Assembly: GCF_900141995.1 (NCBI RefSeq)
Contig: NZ_FQZA01000002.1
Span: 7,501-71,500, forward strand
Direction of reading: 5' to 3'
DNA: 64,000 nt
Source of the DNA: Palleronia salina
GTDB lineage: Bacteria > Pseudomonadota > Alphaproteobacteria > Rhodobacterales > Rhodobacteraceae
Shown: positions 47,201 to 57,254 of the stretch, piece by piece
How positions within the stretch are numbered: the stretch's first letter is position 1
Layout: each line of letters starts with the position of its first letter
The notes under the pieces: generated by a model
Seen by the model: the letters and a program-made list of their open reading frames with translations, nothing else
What the model was told of the DNA's origin: nothing
Databases searched by the model: none
Translations under genes and position numbers: made by a program

Positions 47201-47958
47201 CCCTGCCCCGCACCTTTCTCGATCGCCCCCTGGCGCATCGCGGTCTTCACGACCTGTCCGCGGGCGTGGTCGAAAACAGCATGGCCGCGTTCGAAGCGGC
47301 GGCCGAGGCCGGCTACGGGATCGAGCTGGACGTCCAGATCAGCGCCGATGGCGTGCCCGTCGTGTTCCACGATCACACGCTGGACCGTGTCACCGACCGT
47401 ACGGGTCCGGTGAATGCCCTGACGGCCGAAACGCTGGGCAAGACCCGGTTGGCGGGCAGCGACGACACGATCCTGACGCTGGAACAGGTTCTGGACCGGC
47501 TGGGCAACCGCACGCCTGTCGTGGTCGAGATCAAGGACCAGTCCGACAGCGCGCTGGCAGGCGCCGCGCTGGACCAGGAGACCGGGCGCGTCCTGCGCGC
47601 CGCGCGCGATCGCCACGGCAGCGACGTGGCGGTGATGTCCTTCAATCCGCAATACATCGTCGGGCTGTCGTGGCTGGGCGAGGATATTCCGCGCGGCATC
47701 ACCTCGGGGACGATCGACGATTACGCGACCGACCTGCCCGAACAGGTGCGGCGCGACCTGGCCGCGAACCTGTATTACGAGGCCGCCGGCGCCTGGTTCG
47801 TCAGCCACAATCACCGAGATCTCGCCAATCCGCGCATCGCCGAGCTGAAGGCAAAAGGTGCCGCGATCCTGTGCTGGACGGTGCGAAATGCATCCGAGGC
47901 CAAGACCGCCCTGCGCATCGCCGACAACATCACGTTCGAGGGCTTTCGCCCCGCTTGA
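47197..47958 (+). CDS. Glycerophosphodiester phosphodiesterase family protein
   Basis: 253 aa. GDPD metal and catalytic residues appear in order: LAHRGLHD, ENSMAAFEAAAEAGYGIELDVQISADGVPVVFHDHTLDRVT, VVVEIKDQ and the C-terminal ILCWTVRNASEA. It hydrolyses glycerophosphodiesters or similar phosphodiesters. No signal peptide is seen, so it is cytoplasmic. ATG overlaps the RidA stop. Confidence 0.9.
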   Translation: MTLPRTFLDRPLAHRGLHDLSAGVVENSMAAFEAAAEAGYGIELDVQISADGVPVVFHDHTLDRVTDRTGPVNALTAETLGKTRLAGSDDTILTLEQVLDRLGNRTPVVVEIKDQSDSALAGAALDQETGRVLRAARDRHGSDVAVMSFNPQYIVGLSWLGEDIPRGITSGTIDDYATDLPEQVRRDLAANLYYEAAGAWFVSHNHRDLANPRIAELKAKGAAILCWTVRNASEAKTALRIADNITFEGFRPA

Positions 47959-47990
47959 ACCGCGCGGGCACCGGCCCAGTTATCCACCCC

Positions 47991-49172
47991 ATGGATGACA
48001 CCCCGATCGAGCTGCGCGCCCATGCCAGCCTGTCCGAAATCGACCCCGCCGAATGGGATGCCTGCGCCTGCCCCGAGGCGGCGGAGGGCCGACCGCGTGA
48101 CCCGTTCACCGCGCACCGCTTCCTGCTGGCGCTGGAAGAGTCGGGTTCGGTCGGGCCCGGCACCGGCTGGCAGCCGCAATACCTTGCCGTGCGGCAGAAT
48201 GACCGGCTGATCGCCTGCGCGCCGCTTTACGCCAAGGGGCACAGCCAGGGCGAGTATATCTTCGACCACAACTGGGCCCACGCCTACGAACGCGCGGGCG
48301 GACGGTACTACCCCAAGCTGCAGATCGCGGTGCCCTTCACCCCCGCCACCGGCCGCCGCCTTCTGGTGCGCGAAGGATATGAGGAGACGGGCCGCGCCGC
48401 CCTGTTGCAAGGCGCGCTGCGCATCGCCACCGACAACGGCCTGTCGTCGCTGCACATCACCTTCTGCACCGAGGCCGAGGCAATCGCGGGCGAGGATATG
48501 GGCCTGCTGCGCCGCGCTGGGCAGCAATACCACTGGCTCGACGACGGCTACGGCGATTTCGGCGGCTTCCTGGCCGCGCTGAGTTCGCGCAAGCGCAAGA
48601 ACATCCGCAAGGAACGCGCCGCCGCGCAGGCCTTCGGCGGTGAGATCGTGCACCTGACCGGCGACCAGATCGAGCCGCACCACTGGGACGCTTTCTGGCG
48701 GTTCTACCAGGACACCGGCGCGCGCAAGTGGGGCACGCCCTACCTGACGCGCGACTTCTTCGACCGCGCGCACGAGACCCTGCGCGACGACATCCTGCTG
48801 ATCCTTGCCCAGCGCGACGGCGTGCCCATCGCGGGCGCCCTGAACCTGATCGGGCGCGAAACGCTTTATGGCCGCTACTGGGGCTGCGTCGAGGATCACA
48901 ACGCGCTGCATTTCGAGCTTTGCTACTACCAGGCCATCGACTGGGCGCTGGCTCACGGCCTGACCCGGGTCGAGGCGGGCGCGCAGGGCGAACACAAGCT
49001 GGCACGCGGCTATCTGCCCGTGCCCACGCACTCGCTGCACTGGATGGCCGACGAAGGCTTTTCGCGCGCCGTCGCCGACTACCTCGAGGCCGAGCGTCGC
49101 GCCGTGGACGAGGAGATCGAGGTGCTGACCAGCTACGGCCCGTTCCGCAAGGTTGAAGGAGAGCCAGAATGA
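47991..49172 (+). CDS. FemAB/DUF482-like acyltransferase
   Basis: 393 aa. The GNAT-like double domain resembles the DUF482 (peptidogalycan-type) family: [54 protein letters not shown] and [23 protein letters not shown]. These proteins are thought to transfer acyl or aminoacyl groups; the acceptor is unknown. The downstream gene's ATG overlaps its stop. Start ATG at 47991, 32 nt after the GDPD gene. Confidence 0.82.
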   Translation: MDDTPIELRAHASLSEIDPAEWDACACPEAAEGRPRDPFTAHRFLLALEESGSVGPGTGWQPQYLAVRQNDRLIACAPLYAKGHSQGEYIFDHNWAHAYERAGGRYYPKLQIAVPFTPATGRRLLVREGYEETGRAALLQGALRIATDNGLSSLHITFCTEAEAIAGEDMGLLRRAGQQYHWLDDGYGDFGGFLAALSSRKRKNIRKERAAAQAFGGEIVHLTGDQIEPHHWDAFWRFYQDTGARKWGTPYLTRDFFDRAHETLRDDILLILAQRDGVPIAGALNLIGRETLYGRYWGCVEDHNALHFELCYYQAIDWALAHGLTRVEAGAQGEHKLARGYLPVPTHSLHWMADEGFSRAVADYLEAERRAVDEEIEVLTSYGPFRKVEGEPE

Positions 49173-49465
49173 CCGAGAAACTTGACCAAGGCGCCCGCGA
49201 CGAGGCGCTGTCGCCGTTGAAAGACGCAGGCTGGGAAATGGCCGCCGACCGCGACGCGATCACCAAGACCTTTCGCTTCGACAGTTTCGTCGAAGCCTTC
49301 GGCTGGATGGCGCGGGCCGCGATCCTGGCCGAAAAGATGAACCACCACCCGGAATGGTTCAACGTTTACAACAAGGTGACCGTCACGTTGACAACCCATG
49401 ACGCGGGTGGTCTGTCGCATCTCGATATCGAACTTGCCAACAAGATGGACACGCTCTCGCGATGA
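49169..49465 (+). CDS. phhB: 4a-hydroxytetrahydrobiopterin dehydratase (PCD/DCoH)
   Basis: 98 aa. Active-site histidines are in [23 protein letters not shown], the PCD signature, with [21 protein letters not shown] before it. It recycles 4a-hydroxytetrahydropterin made by aromatic amino acid hydroxylases; no such hydroxylase is in the window, so its use here is unclear. ATG overlaps the previous stop, and its stop overlaps the mscS ATG. Confidence 0.92.
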   Translation: MTEKLDQGARDEALSPLKDAGWEMAADRDAITKTFRFDSFVEAFGWMARAAILAEKMNHHPEWFNVYNKVTVTLTTHDAGGLSHLDIELANKMDTLSR

Positions 49466-50385
49466 TCGACACGATCCTGAACACGCCGTTGATGAACGGC
49501 ACCTCCCTGGGCGACCTGCTGTCGCTGGAATTCCTGATCGCGCTTTTGGGCGACGTGCTGACCGCCATCGTGATCCTGATCATCGGTTACCTGCTGGGCG
49601 GCTGGGCCGGGCGGCGCATCCGCTCGATCGGCACCAAGGGCAAGCACCTGGACGAGACGCTGTTCAACTTCCTGGGCAACATCGTCCGCTACGTCTTCAT
49701 CGGCTTCTCGTTCCTGTTCGTGCTGAACACCTTCGGGGTTCAGACGACCAGCGTCGTCGCCGTCATCGGTGCCGCCGGTCTTGCCATCGGCCTTGCCCTG
49801 CAGGGCACGCTGTCGAACGTGGCGGCGGGCGTGATGATCATCTTCTTCCGCCCCATCAAGAACGGCGATTTCGTCGAGATCTCGGGCCAGATGGGCACGG
49901 TCAAGGACATCTCGCTGAACTTCACCGAGCTGGCCAGCATCGGCAACGTGCAGATCATCATCCCCAACTCGCAGGTCTGGGGAAACACCATCGTCAACTA
50001 CTCGGTCTACGAAACCCGGCGGGCGGAGTGGACCTTCGGCGTGGGCTACGGCGCCAACCTGGCGCAGGCCGAGAAGGTCATCCGCGACACGATCATGGCC
50101 GACGAACGCTCCATGTCCGAGCCCGAGCCCTTCATCCAGATCAACAACCTGGGCGACTCGTCGTGCGATTTCTTGGTGCGGGTGTGGTGCAACTCGGCGG
50201 ACTATTTCGGCTACCAGGCCGACATGAAGCGCCGCGTGAAGGAAGAACTCGACCGCAACGGCGTGCCGATCCCGTTCCCCACGCGCACCGTCTGGATGAA
50301 CGAGGGCGACAGCCCCACGCCCCACCACGGTCTGACCTCGTCCAGCGACGAGGACGTGGTCAAGGCCGACTCCGAGCTGACCTGA
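49462..50385 (+). CDS. MscS-family mechanosensitive ion channel
   Basis: 307 aa with three predicted helices (residues ~27-52, 70-92, 97-120) and the pore-helix pattern of small-conductance channels: [48 protein letters not shown], then [20 protein letters not shown] in the beta domain. It opens under membrane tension to release solutes on hypoosmotic shock. It ends the seven-gene plus-strand run from the secretion ABC gene. Confidence 0.93.
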   Translation: MIDTILNTPLMNGTSLGDLLSLEFLIALLGDVLTAIVILIIGYLLGGWAGRRIRSIGTKGKHLDETLFNFLGNIVRYVFIGFSFLFVLNTFGVQTTSVVAVIGAAGLAIGLALQGTLSNVAAGVMIIFFRPIKNGDFVEISGQMGTVKDISLNFTELASIGNVQIIIPNSQVWGNTIVNYSVYETRRAEWTFGVGYGANLAQAEKVIRDTIMADERSMSEPEPFIQINNLGDSSCDFLVRVWCNSADYFGYQADMKRRVKEELDRNGVPIPFPTRTVWMNEGDSPTPHHGLTSSSDEDVVKADSELT

Positions 50386-50408
50386 GGCCAGCCCGGAGAC
50401 GCGATATC

Positions 50409-50897
50409 CTACAGGGTGGCGAGGATCGCCTCGCCGCCCGAGGTTTCGCAGACGCCGGGGTTCTCCTCGGCGTGCAGGGTGACGATCTTGTTGTCGTCCA
50501 CCACCATCGCGTAGCGCTTGGAGCGGTCGAAGAACCCGACGGGCGGCGCGGTGAAATCCATGCCGGCGGCCTTGGTGAACTCGGCCGAGGCGTCGCCCAG
50601 CATGGTGATCCCCGCCACGTCCGCGCCGGTGGAGTCCGACCACGCCTTCATCACGAAGGGGTCGTTGACCGCCACGCAGATCACGTCCTCGATCCCCTTC
50701 TCGCCCAGCTGGTCGCGCACCCGCATGAAGCTGGGCACGTGGGCCGAGGTGCAGGTCCCGGTAAATGCGCCGGGCAGGCCGAAGACCACGACCTTCTTGC
50801 CGCGGGTCAGGTCGTGCAGCTGCACCTGTTCGGGGCCATCGGCCCCCATCCGCAGCAGCGTGGCATCGGGAAGCGTATCGCCTGTGGTAATGCTCAT
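50409..50897 (-). CDS. Peroxiredoxin (Prx5/AhpE-like)
   Basis: 162 aa. The peroxidatic cysteine is in VVFGLPGAFTGTCTSAHVPSF, and a second cysteine sits in NPGVCETSGGEAIL near the C-terminus, so an atypical two-cysteine mechanism is plausible. It reduces peroxides in the cytoplasm. It is divergent from a ferredoxin-reductase-like flavoprotein (86 nt apart), which could be its electron source; this is inference. Start ATG 50897. Confidence 0.92.
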   Translation of the reverse strand: MSITTGDTLPDATLLRMGADGPEQVQLHDLTRGKKVVVFGLPGAFTGTCTSAHVPSFMRVRDQLGEKGIEDVICVAVNDPFVMKAWSDSTGADVAGITMLGDASAEFTKAAGMDFTAPPVGFFDRSKRYAMVVDDNKIVTLHAEENPGVCETSGGEAILATL

Positions 50898-50983
50898 CGG
50901 TTCGTCCTTCCGGTCGGTTGTTGGCACCATATTCCGCCGACGATATACGGTGCCGACACCGATCCGCCAGCGGGGACACTTCA

Positions 50984-52195
50984 ATGACACATATCGTCGT
51001 GATCGGCGCCGGCCAGGCCGCCAGCTCGCTGATCGGCACGCTGCGGACCAAGGGCTTCGACGGCGCCATCACCCTTGTCGGTGCCGAACCCGTGCCGCCC
51101 TACCAGCGCCCGCCGCTGTCGAAGGGATACCTGCTGGGCGACGTGGCGCGCGACCGGCTGTTCCTGCGCCCGGCCAGCTGGTGGGACGAGCATGACGTGA
51201 CGCTGAAACTGGGAACGCCGGCCAGCGATATCGACACGGCGGCGCGCACGGTCCGGGTGGGCGACGAGACGCTGTCTTACGATCAGCTGGCGATCTGCAC
51301 CGGCCTTGTCCCGCGTGCGCTGCCCGCCGATCTCGGCGGCGTGCTCGACGGCGTGCACACCGTGCGCAGCCTGGCCGACGTGGACGCGATGGCCGACCCG
51401 CTGAAGGCGGCCCGGCGGCTGCTGGTCGTGGGCGGCGGCTATATCGGGCTCGAGGCGGCGGCCGTGGCCCGCAAGCTCGGCGTCGAGGTCACGCTGGTCG
51501 AGGCCGCACCGCGCATCCTGTCCCGCGTCGCCGCGGACGAGACGGCGGCCTATTTCCGCGACCTGCATCGCGGCCACGGGGTGCACCTGGTGGAAGGCGC
51601 CAGCCTTGCCCGGCTCGAGGGCGAAACGCGCGTCACCGGCGCGGTCCTGGCCGATGGGCGCCGGATCGACTGCGATATCGCCATCGTCGGCATCGGCCTG
51701 CTGCCCCGCTGCGCCATTGCCGAAGCCGCGGGACTCGACGTCGATGGCGGGGTTGCGGTCGACGACCGGGGCCGGACCTCGGACCCGCGGATCTGGGCGG
51801 CGGGCGACTGCGCGGCGCTGCCCCTGCCTGGCGGGCGGATGCGGATCGAGTCGGTGGGCAACGCCATCGACATGGGCGCGGCGGTCGCGGCCAACATGCT
51901 GGGCGCCGATAAGGCCTATGACCCGAAACCGTGGTTCTGGTCGGACCAGTACGACGTGAAGCTGCAGATCGCCGGGCTGAACACCGGGCATGACCGCGTC
52001 GTGGTGCGGCCGGGCGCCCGGGACGGCGAGGGGTCGCACTGGTACTTTGCCGGCGACCGGCTGCTGGCGGTGGACGCCATGAACGACGCGCGCGCCTACA
52101 TGATCGGCAAGCGCCTGATCGAGGCAGGCCGGTCGGCCGACCCCGAGACGCTGGCCGACCCCGCGGCCGACCTGAAGGCGCTGCTGCGCGCATGA
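50984..52195 (+). CDS. FAD-dependent ferredoxin/rubredoxin-reductase-like oxidoreductase
   Basis: 403 aa. The FAD-binding IVVIGAGQAASSLIGTLR (residues 4-21), YQRPPLSKGYLLG, the NAD(P)-binding VVGGGYIGLEAAAVARKLGVEVTLVE and the FAD ribityl site IWAAGDCA make a typical putidaredoxin-reductase-like enzyme. It passes electrons from NAD(P)H to a small iron-sulfur protein or other acceptor. Start at ATG 50984 gives MTHIVVIGAG. The partner is unidentified; rsmD follows 11 nt after its stop. Confidence 0.9.
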   Translation: MTHIVVIGAGQAASSLIGTLRTKGFDGAITLVGAEPVPPYQRPPLSKGYLLGDVARDRLFLRPASWWDEHDVTLKLGTPASDIDTAARTVRVGDETLSYDQLAICTGLVPRALPADLGGVLDGVHTVRSLADVDAMADPLKAARRLLVVGGGYIGLEAAAVARKLGVEVTLVEAAPRILSRVAADETAAYFRDLHRGHGVHLVEGASLARLEGETRVTGAVLADGRRIDCDIAIVGIGLLPRCAIAEAAGLDVDGGVAVDDRGRTSDPRIWAAGDCAALPLPGGRMRIESVGNAIDMGAAVAANMLGADKAYDPKPWFWSDQYDVKLQIAGLNTGHDRVVVRPGARDGEGSHWYFAGDRLLAVDAMNDARAYMIGKRLIEAGRSADPETLADPAADLKALLRA

Positions 52196-52205
52196 GGCGG
52201 GCGTT

Positions 52206-52775
52206 GTGAGAATCGTCGGCGGCCGGTTCCGGGGCCGCGCCCTCGCGGCCGTGGGCAAGGGCGATCCTGCCGCCCACCTGCGCCCCACGACCGACCGCGT
52301 GCGCGAAAGCCTGTTCAACGTGTTGTCGGGCGGGAAATTCGGCGATCCGGTCACCGGTGCCGCGGTCCTCGACGTGTTCGCCGGGACCGGCGCCCTGGGG
52401 CTCGAGGCGCTGTCGCGGGGCGCGGCCAACGTCACCTTCCTCGAGAAGGGGCGCAAGGCGCAGGCCATCCTGCGCCGCAATCTCGACCTGCTGGGTGTAG
52501 AGGCCGAGGCGACGCTGATCTCCCGCGACGCCACCCGCCCCGGCCCGGCGCCCGGCGCCCACGACCTGGTCTTCCTCGACCCGCCCTACGGCACCGGCCT
52601 GGGCGAACGGGCCATGACCGCGCTGCTGGACGGCGGTTGGATCGCCCCCGGCGCACTGGTGGTCTGGGAGGACTCGGGTGCGCCGACGCTGCCCGCCGCA
52701 CTGACCCAGATCGACCAGCGGCGCTATGGCGACAGCACGATCACCTTCGTCCGCCACGGCGAGACCGACGCCTGA
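52206..52775 (+). CDS. rsmD: RsmD, 16S rRNA m2G966 methyltransferase
   Basis: 189 aa from GTG 52206. The SAM-binding glycine motif VLDVFAGTGALGLEALSRGA and the catalytic NPPY-type DLVFLDPPYGTG match RsmD. MRIVGGRFRGRAL and LRPTTDRVRESLFNVL at the N-terminus are diagnostic. It methylates G966 of 16S rRNA. It starts 11 nt after the flavoprotein gene. Confidence 0.94.
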   Translation: MRIVGGRFRGRALAAVGKGDPAAHLRPTTDRVRESLFNVLSGGKFGDPVTGAAVLDVFAGTGALGLEALSRGAANVTFLEKGRKAQAILRRNLDLLGVEAEATLISRDATRPGPAPGAHDLVFLDPPYGTGLGERAMTALLDGGWIAPGALVVWEDSGAPTLPAALTQIDQRRYGDSTITFVRHGETDA

Positions 52776-52807
52776 CCCGCCGTCCGGGCCCGAACGGGTC
52801 GGGAAAC

Positions 52808-52831
52808 CCCATCACTGGTCCGTAAATACTC
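52808..52831 (-). repeat. GTATTT/GACCAGTGAT extragenic element
   Basis: Reading the minus strand: GAGTATTTACG then GACCAGTGATGGG. Oriented away from amtB, 33 nt beyond the rsmD stop on the opposite strand. Confidence 0.82.
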
Positions 52832-52903
52832 ATGGCCGACCATTACCGGTCGGGCGCGGCGTCCGGGGTGTCGCGATCCATTCCCACGACCCGCCCGGCC
52901 CAT

Positions 52904-52927
52904 CCATCGCTGGTCCGAGGATACCTC
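52904..52927 (-). repeat. Diverged copy of the extragenic element
   Basis: Minus strand: GAGGTATCCTCG then GACCAGCGATGG; the head and tail are recognisable but with several substitutions. Same orientation as the copy at 52808, about 96 nt apart. Confidence 0.6.
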
Positions 52928-52974
52928 TGCCGAAGGTCGGAGACTGGCCCGACGCTGCCGTGGTGGCGCCCACG

Positions 52975-53006
52975 AAAAAACCCCGGCGCGGGAGGATGCG
53001 CCGGGG
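52975..53006 (-). terminator. Intrinsic terminator of amtB
   Basis: On the minus strand CCCCGGCGC, 8-nt loop, GCGCCGGGG is a perfect 9-bp stem followed by six T. It lies 36 nt beyond the amtB stop. Confidence 0.93.
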
Positions 53007-53041
53007 TTCAGTGTTCACCTTGGGGTGCAAGGGAGGAGGAA

Positions 53042-54370
<1,329 letters not shown>

Positions 54371-54397
54371 TCGTCGTTATCCTTCAGGCTGTGCCGC

Positions 54398-54736
54398 TTA
54401 GATGGCATCGTCGTTGGTTTCGCCGGTCCGCACGCGGATGGCGCTCTGGACGTCCAGCACGAAGATCTTGCCGTCGCCGATCTTGTCGGTCTTGGCGGTG
54501 GTCGCGATGGTGTCGACGACCTGATCGACCATGCCTTCGCTGACCACGATCTCGAGCTTGATCTTCGGCACGAAGTTCACGGCGTATTCGGCACCGCGGT
54601 AGATCTCGGTATGGCCCGACTGCGACCCAAAGCCCTTGATCTCGGTGACCATCATCCCGCGCACGCCAATTGCGGTCAGCGCCTCGCGGACCTCCTCGAG
54701 CTTGAACGGTTTGATCGCTGCAATGATGAGTTTCAC
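54398..54736 (-). CDS. glnK: PII nitrogen signal protein (GlnK)
   Basis: 112 aa, exact PII length, from a GTG at 54736 (an upstream in-frame ATG would add 41 unconserved residues). The T-loop contains the uridylylation tyrosine in HTEIYRGAEYAVNFVPK (residue 51). KIKLEIVVSE and the B-loop (VVDTIATTAKTDKIGDGKIFV) are complete. It reports 2-oxoglutarate and ATP/ADP state and binds AmtB. The promoter region upstream carries phased repeats, suggesting tight regulation. Confidence 0.95.
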   Translation of the reverse strand: MKLIIAAIKPFKLEEVREALTAIGVRGMMVTEIKGFGSQSGHTEIYRGAEYAVNFVPKIKLEIVVSEGMVDQVVDTIATTAKTDKIGDGKIFVLDVQSAIRVRTGETNDDAI

Positions 54737-54855
54737 GTGTCTGTCCCTTGTCGTTGCGATGAGCCGGCCCGGGGGCCTTGCCCGTGAGAGAGAGTGAAAG
54801 CCCCGGGATCGGCAAGAAATCGCCCCGGGTCGCGGCGCCTCAGAAAGGAACAAAC

Positions 54856-54875
54856 GCACAATTTTTGCACAATTT
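54856..54875. promoter_or_regulatory. Phased GCACAATTT direct repeat
   Basis: Two exact copies of GCACAATTT 11 bp apart, about 120-140 nt upstream of the glnK GTG. Spacing places both on one face of the helix, typical of tandem activator or repressor binding. Confidence 0.6.
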
Positions 54876-54879
54876 GATG

Positions 54880-54915
54880 TGGTGGATTAAAAAATAGGCG
54901 GAAACGAATCCACCA
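54880..54915. promoter_or_regulatory. 9-bp inverted repeat with 18-nt spacer
   Basis: TGGTGGATT and AATCCACCA are perfect complements separated by AT-rich sequence. It lies 82 nt upstream of the PBP start and next to the phased repeat; it could be an operator for the PBP gene or the loop of a small RNA. Confidence 0.55.
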
Positions 54916-54997
54916 TCAGGCTTGCATCCGCGTTCCGCATCGCCAGATCAGACGTTATGCTGTGGTAAAAGAGCAGTGCAGTTTAAAGGGATCGGCC

Positions 54998-57205
54998 ATG
55001 GCCAGTTCCGGCAAGGGCAAAGCCCCCCTCGTCGCGCATCGCCGCACCCGGCAGGCGAACAAGACAAAACCGACCAAGCGCAAACCGGCGCGCGCCACCG
55101 CGCGGCGGACGCGCCGCCGTGGGCCCTTGGGCTGGATCGCCGCCCTGTTCTCGTGGGTGCTGCGCCTGTTCGGGCGTCTCGTCGTGCGCGGGGTGGCGGT
55201 TGTCGCGCTGCTCGTGGGCCTGGCCACCTTCTACGTCTACACCACGCTGCCCCCGGTGACCGAGGTGCTGGATGGCCGTGCCAAGGGGTCGGTCACCATG
55301 CTAGACCGCGACGGCGACGTTTTCGCCTGGCGGGGCGAACAGTTCGGCGGCCAGATCGACGCGCAAACGATCTCGCCGCACCTGAAGAACGCCATCATCG
55401 CCACCGAGGACCGGCGCTTCTACAGCCATTTCGGTATTTCTCCGCGCGGTATCGCCAGCGCCGTGCGCATCAACCTGCGCGAAGGCCGCGGGCCGCTGTC
55501 GGGCCATGGCGGCTCGACCATCACCCAGCAGTCGGCCAAGCTTCTGTGCCTCGGCGTGCCCTACGACCCCGACACGTGGGAGTCCGAGGCCGATTACGAG
55601 GCCGACTGCCGCCGCGGGTCGCTGTGGCGCAAGGCCAAGGAGGCGATCTATGCCCTGGCGATGGAAGCCAAGTATTCCAAGGACGAGATCCTGACCATCT
55701 ACGTGAACCGCGCCTTCCTCGGCGCCGGCTCGCGCGGGTTCGAGGCTGCCGCGCAGCGCTATTTCGGCAAGTCCGCCAATGATGTCACCCCGGCCGAGGC
55801 GGCGATGCTGGCGGGCCTCCTGGTGGCGCCCACCCGCTATGCCCCGACCAACAACCTCGAGCGCAGCCAGGACCGCGCGACCCTGATCGTCAGCCTCATG
55901 GAGGAACAGGGCTACCTGTCCGAAGCCGAGGCCCAACGCGCCCGCAACAACCCCGCCGTCCTGTCCGAGGCGGCCGAGGCGCGGGCCGGCGGCTATTTCG
56001 CCGACTGGGTCATGGGCGCGGCCCCCGATTTCCTGACCCGCAAGACCACCGAGGACGTGATCCTGCGCACCACCTTCGATCCGCGCATCCAGACGGCGGC
56101 CGAATCGGCCCTGCGCGAGGTGTTCGAAACCAAGGTCTCGCCCTCGTCCAAGGCGCAGGCCGCCATCGTGGTGATGAGCGCCGAAGGCGCCGTGCGTGCC
56201 ATGGTCGGCGGACGCAAGTTCAAGGGCGTGGCCGGTCAGTTCAACCGCGCCACCATGGCCAACCGGCAGCCGGGCTCGGCCTTCAAGCCCTTCGCCTATG
56301 CCGCCGCGCTGGACATGGGCTATTCGCCGCTGGACCAGATCGTGGACGAACCGATGTCGCTGCAGATCCCCGGATCGGGTGACTGGTCGCCGCAAAACTA
56401 TACCCGCGACTTCGCCGGTGCGATGACCATGGCCGACGCCCTGAAGGACAGCCGCAACATCCCCGCCATCAAGGTGACCGAGGCCGTGGGCCGCGACGTG
56501 GTGCGCCGGGTGGCAAGCGAATTCGGGCTTGAGTCGGACTTGGCATCGGGTCCCGCGCTGGCCCTTGGCGTGTCCGAGACGACGCTGCTGAACATGACCG
56601 GCGCCTATGCCGGGATCCTGAACGGCGGCACCTCGGTCGAGCCCTACGGCATCCTCGAACTGCGCCTGAAGGCCAGCGACGAGCCGCTGATGGGCCAGGA
56701 CGGCGGGCTGGGCCAGCGCGTGATCTCGGAGGACGCCGCGCGGCAGCTGGTCTGGATGATGTCCCGCGTGATCGACGAAGGCACGGGCCAGCGCGCGCGG
56801 CTGGACGGGCGCGAGGCCGCGGGCAAGACCGGCACCACGCAGGAGGCGCGCGACGCCTGGTTCCTGGGCTTCACCGCCGATTACGTGGTGGGCGTCTGGA
56901 TGGGCTACGACGACAACACCCCGCTGACCGGCGTGACCGGCGGCGGCCTGCCTGCCGACATCTGGCGCGAGACGATGGTGCGCATCAATCGCGACGTGCC
57001 CCCGCGCCCCCTGCCGATGAGCCCGCCGGCCGGCGTGTCGGGCCAGAGACAGGCGCCGCGCTACGAAGGTCAAAGCGCCGGTGCCCAAAGCGGCGGTCAA
57101 CCGCAGGGTCAGCCGCGCAACCTCGGCCCGGTGCGACAGCCCAGCGTGGGCGACGTGGCCGACCAGATCATTAACGACGTGCTGGGCAAGATCTTCGGCA
57201 ACTGA
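54998..57205 (+). CDS. Class A penicillin-binding protein (PBP1A-type, transglycosylase-transpeptidase)
   Basis: 735 aa. A basic N-terminus and one membrane helix (residues ~55-80) are followed by a GT51 domain (IIATEDRRFYSHFGISPRGIASA with catalytic glutamate; GGSTITQQSAKLL) and a transpeptidase domain with SxxK PGSAFKPF, SxN DSRN and KTG AGKTGTTQEARDAW. The extended C-terminus is proline/glutamine rich. It polymerises and cross-links peptidoglycan at the inner membrane. Start ATG 54998; a GTG 12 codons upstream is less likely. Confidence 0.95.
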   Translation: MASSGKGKAPLVAHRRTRQANKTKPTKRKPARATARRTRRRGPLGWIAALFSWVLRLFGRLVVRGVAVVALLVGLATFYVYTTLPPVTEVLDGRAKGSVTMLDRDGDVFAWRGEQFGGQIDAQTISPHLKNAIIATEDRRFYSHFGISPRGIASAVRINLREGRGPLSGHGGSTITQQSAKLLCLGVPYDPDTWESEADYEADCRRGSLWRKAKEAIYALAMEAKYSKDEILTIYVNRAFLGAGSRGFEAAAQRYFGKSANDVTPAEAAMLAGLLVAPTRYAPTNNLERSQDRATLIVSLMEEQGYLSEAEAQRARNNPAVLSEAAEARAGGYFADWVMGAAPDFLTRKTTEDVILRTTFDPRIQTAAESALREVFETKVSPSSKAQAAIVVMSAEGAVRAMVGGRKFKGVAGQFNRATMANRQPGSAFKPFAYAAALDMGYSPLDQIVDEPMSLQIPGSGDWSPQNYTRDFAGAMTMADALKDSRNIPAIKVTEAVGRDVVRRVASEFGLESDLASGPALALGVSETTLLNMTGAYAGILNGGTSVEPYGILELRLKASDEPLMGQDGGLGQRVISEDAARQLVWMMSRVIDEGTGQRARLDGREAAGKTGTTQEARDAWFLGFTADYVVGVWMGYDDNTPLTGVTGGGLPADIWRETMVRINRDVPPRPLPMSPPAGVSGQRQAPRYEGQSAGAQSGGQPQGQPRNLGPVRQPSVGDVADQIINDVLGKIFGN

Positions 57206-57254
57206 CCGGGGCGGGTGCGAATTTTCGCAGAGGATTCGCGCGTCCCGGTCCGGC

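Larger units (their letters stand above)
52776..53041. other. Convergent junction rsmD / amtB
   Basis: 266 nt with no gene. It holds two minus-strand copies of the extragenic element (52808-52831 and 52904-52927), the second diverged, and the amtB terminator hairpin (52975-53006). Confidence 0.65.
54737..54997. promoter_or_regulatory. Divergent regulatory region glnK-amtB / penicillin-binding protein
   Basis: 261 nt without a gene, much more AT-rich than average near 54850-54960. It contains an 11-bp-spaced direct repeat GCACAATTT (54856-54864 and 54867-54875) and a 9-bp inverted repeat TGGTGGATT / AATCCACCA (54880-54888, 54907-54915). The periodicity of one helical turn suggests a tandem regulator site on the glnK side. 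I cannot identify the protein (NtrC is the obvious candidate) or a sigma-54 motif. Confidence 0.55.

Noticed and set aside
57206-57254. Terminator between the PBP gene and dnaE2
   Set aside because: Only a 5-bp stem (TGCGA/TCGCA) with no T tract; too weak to call.
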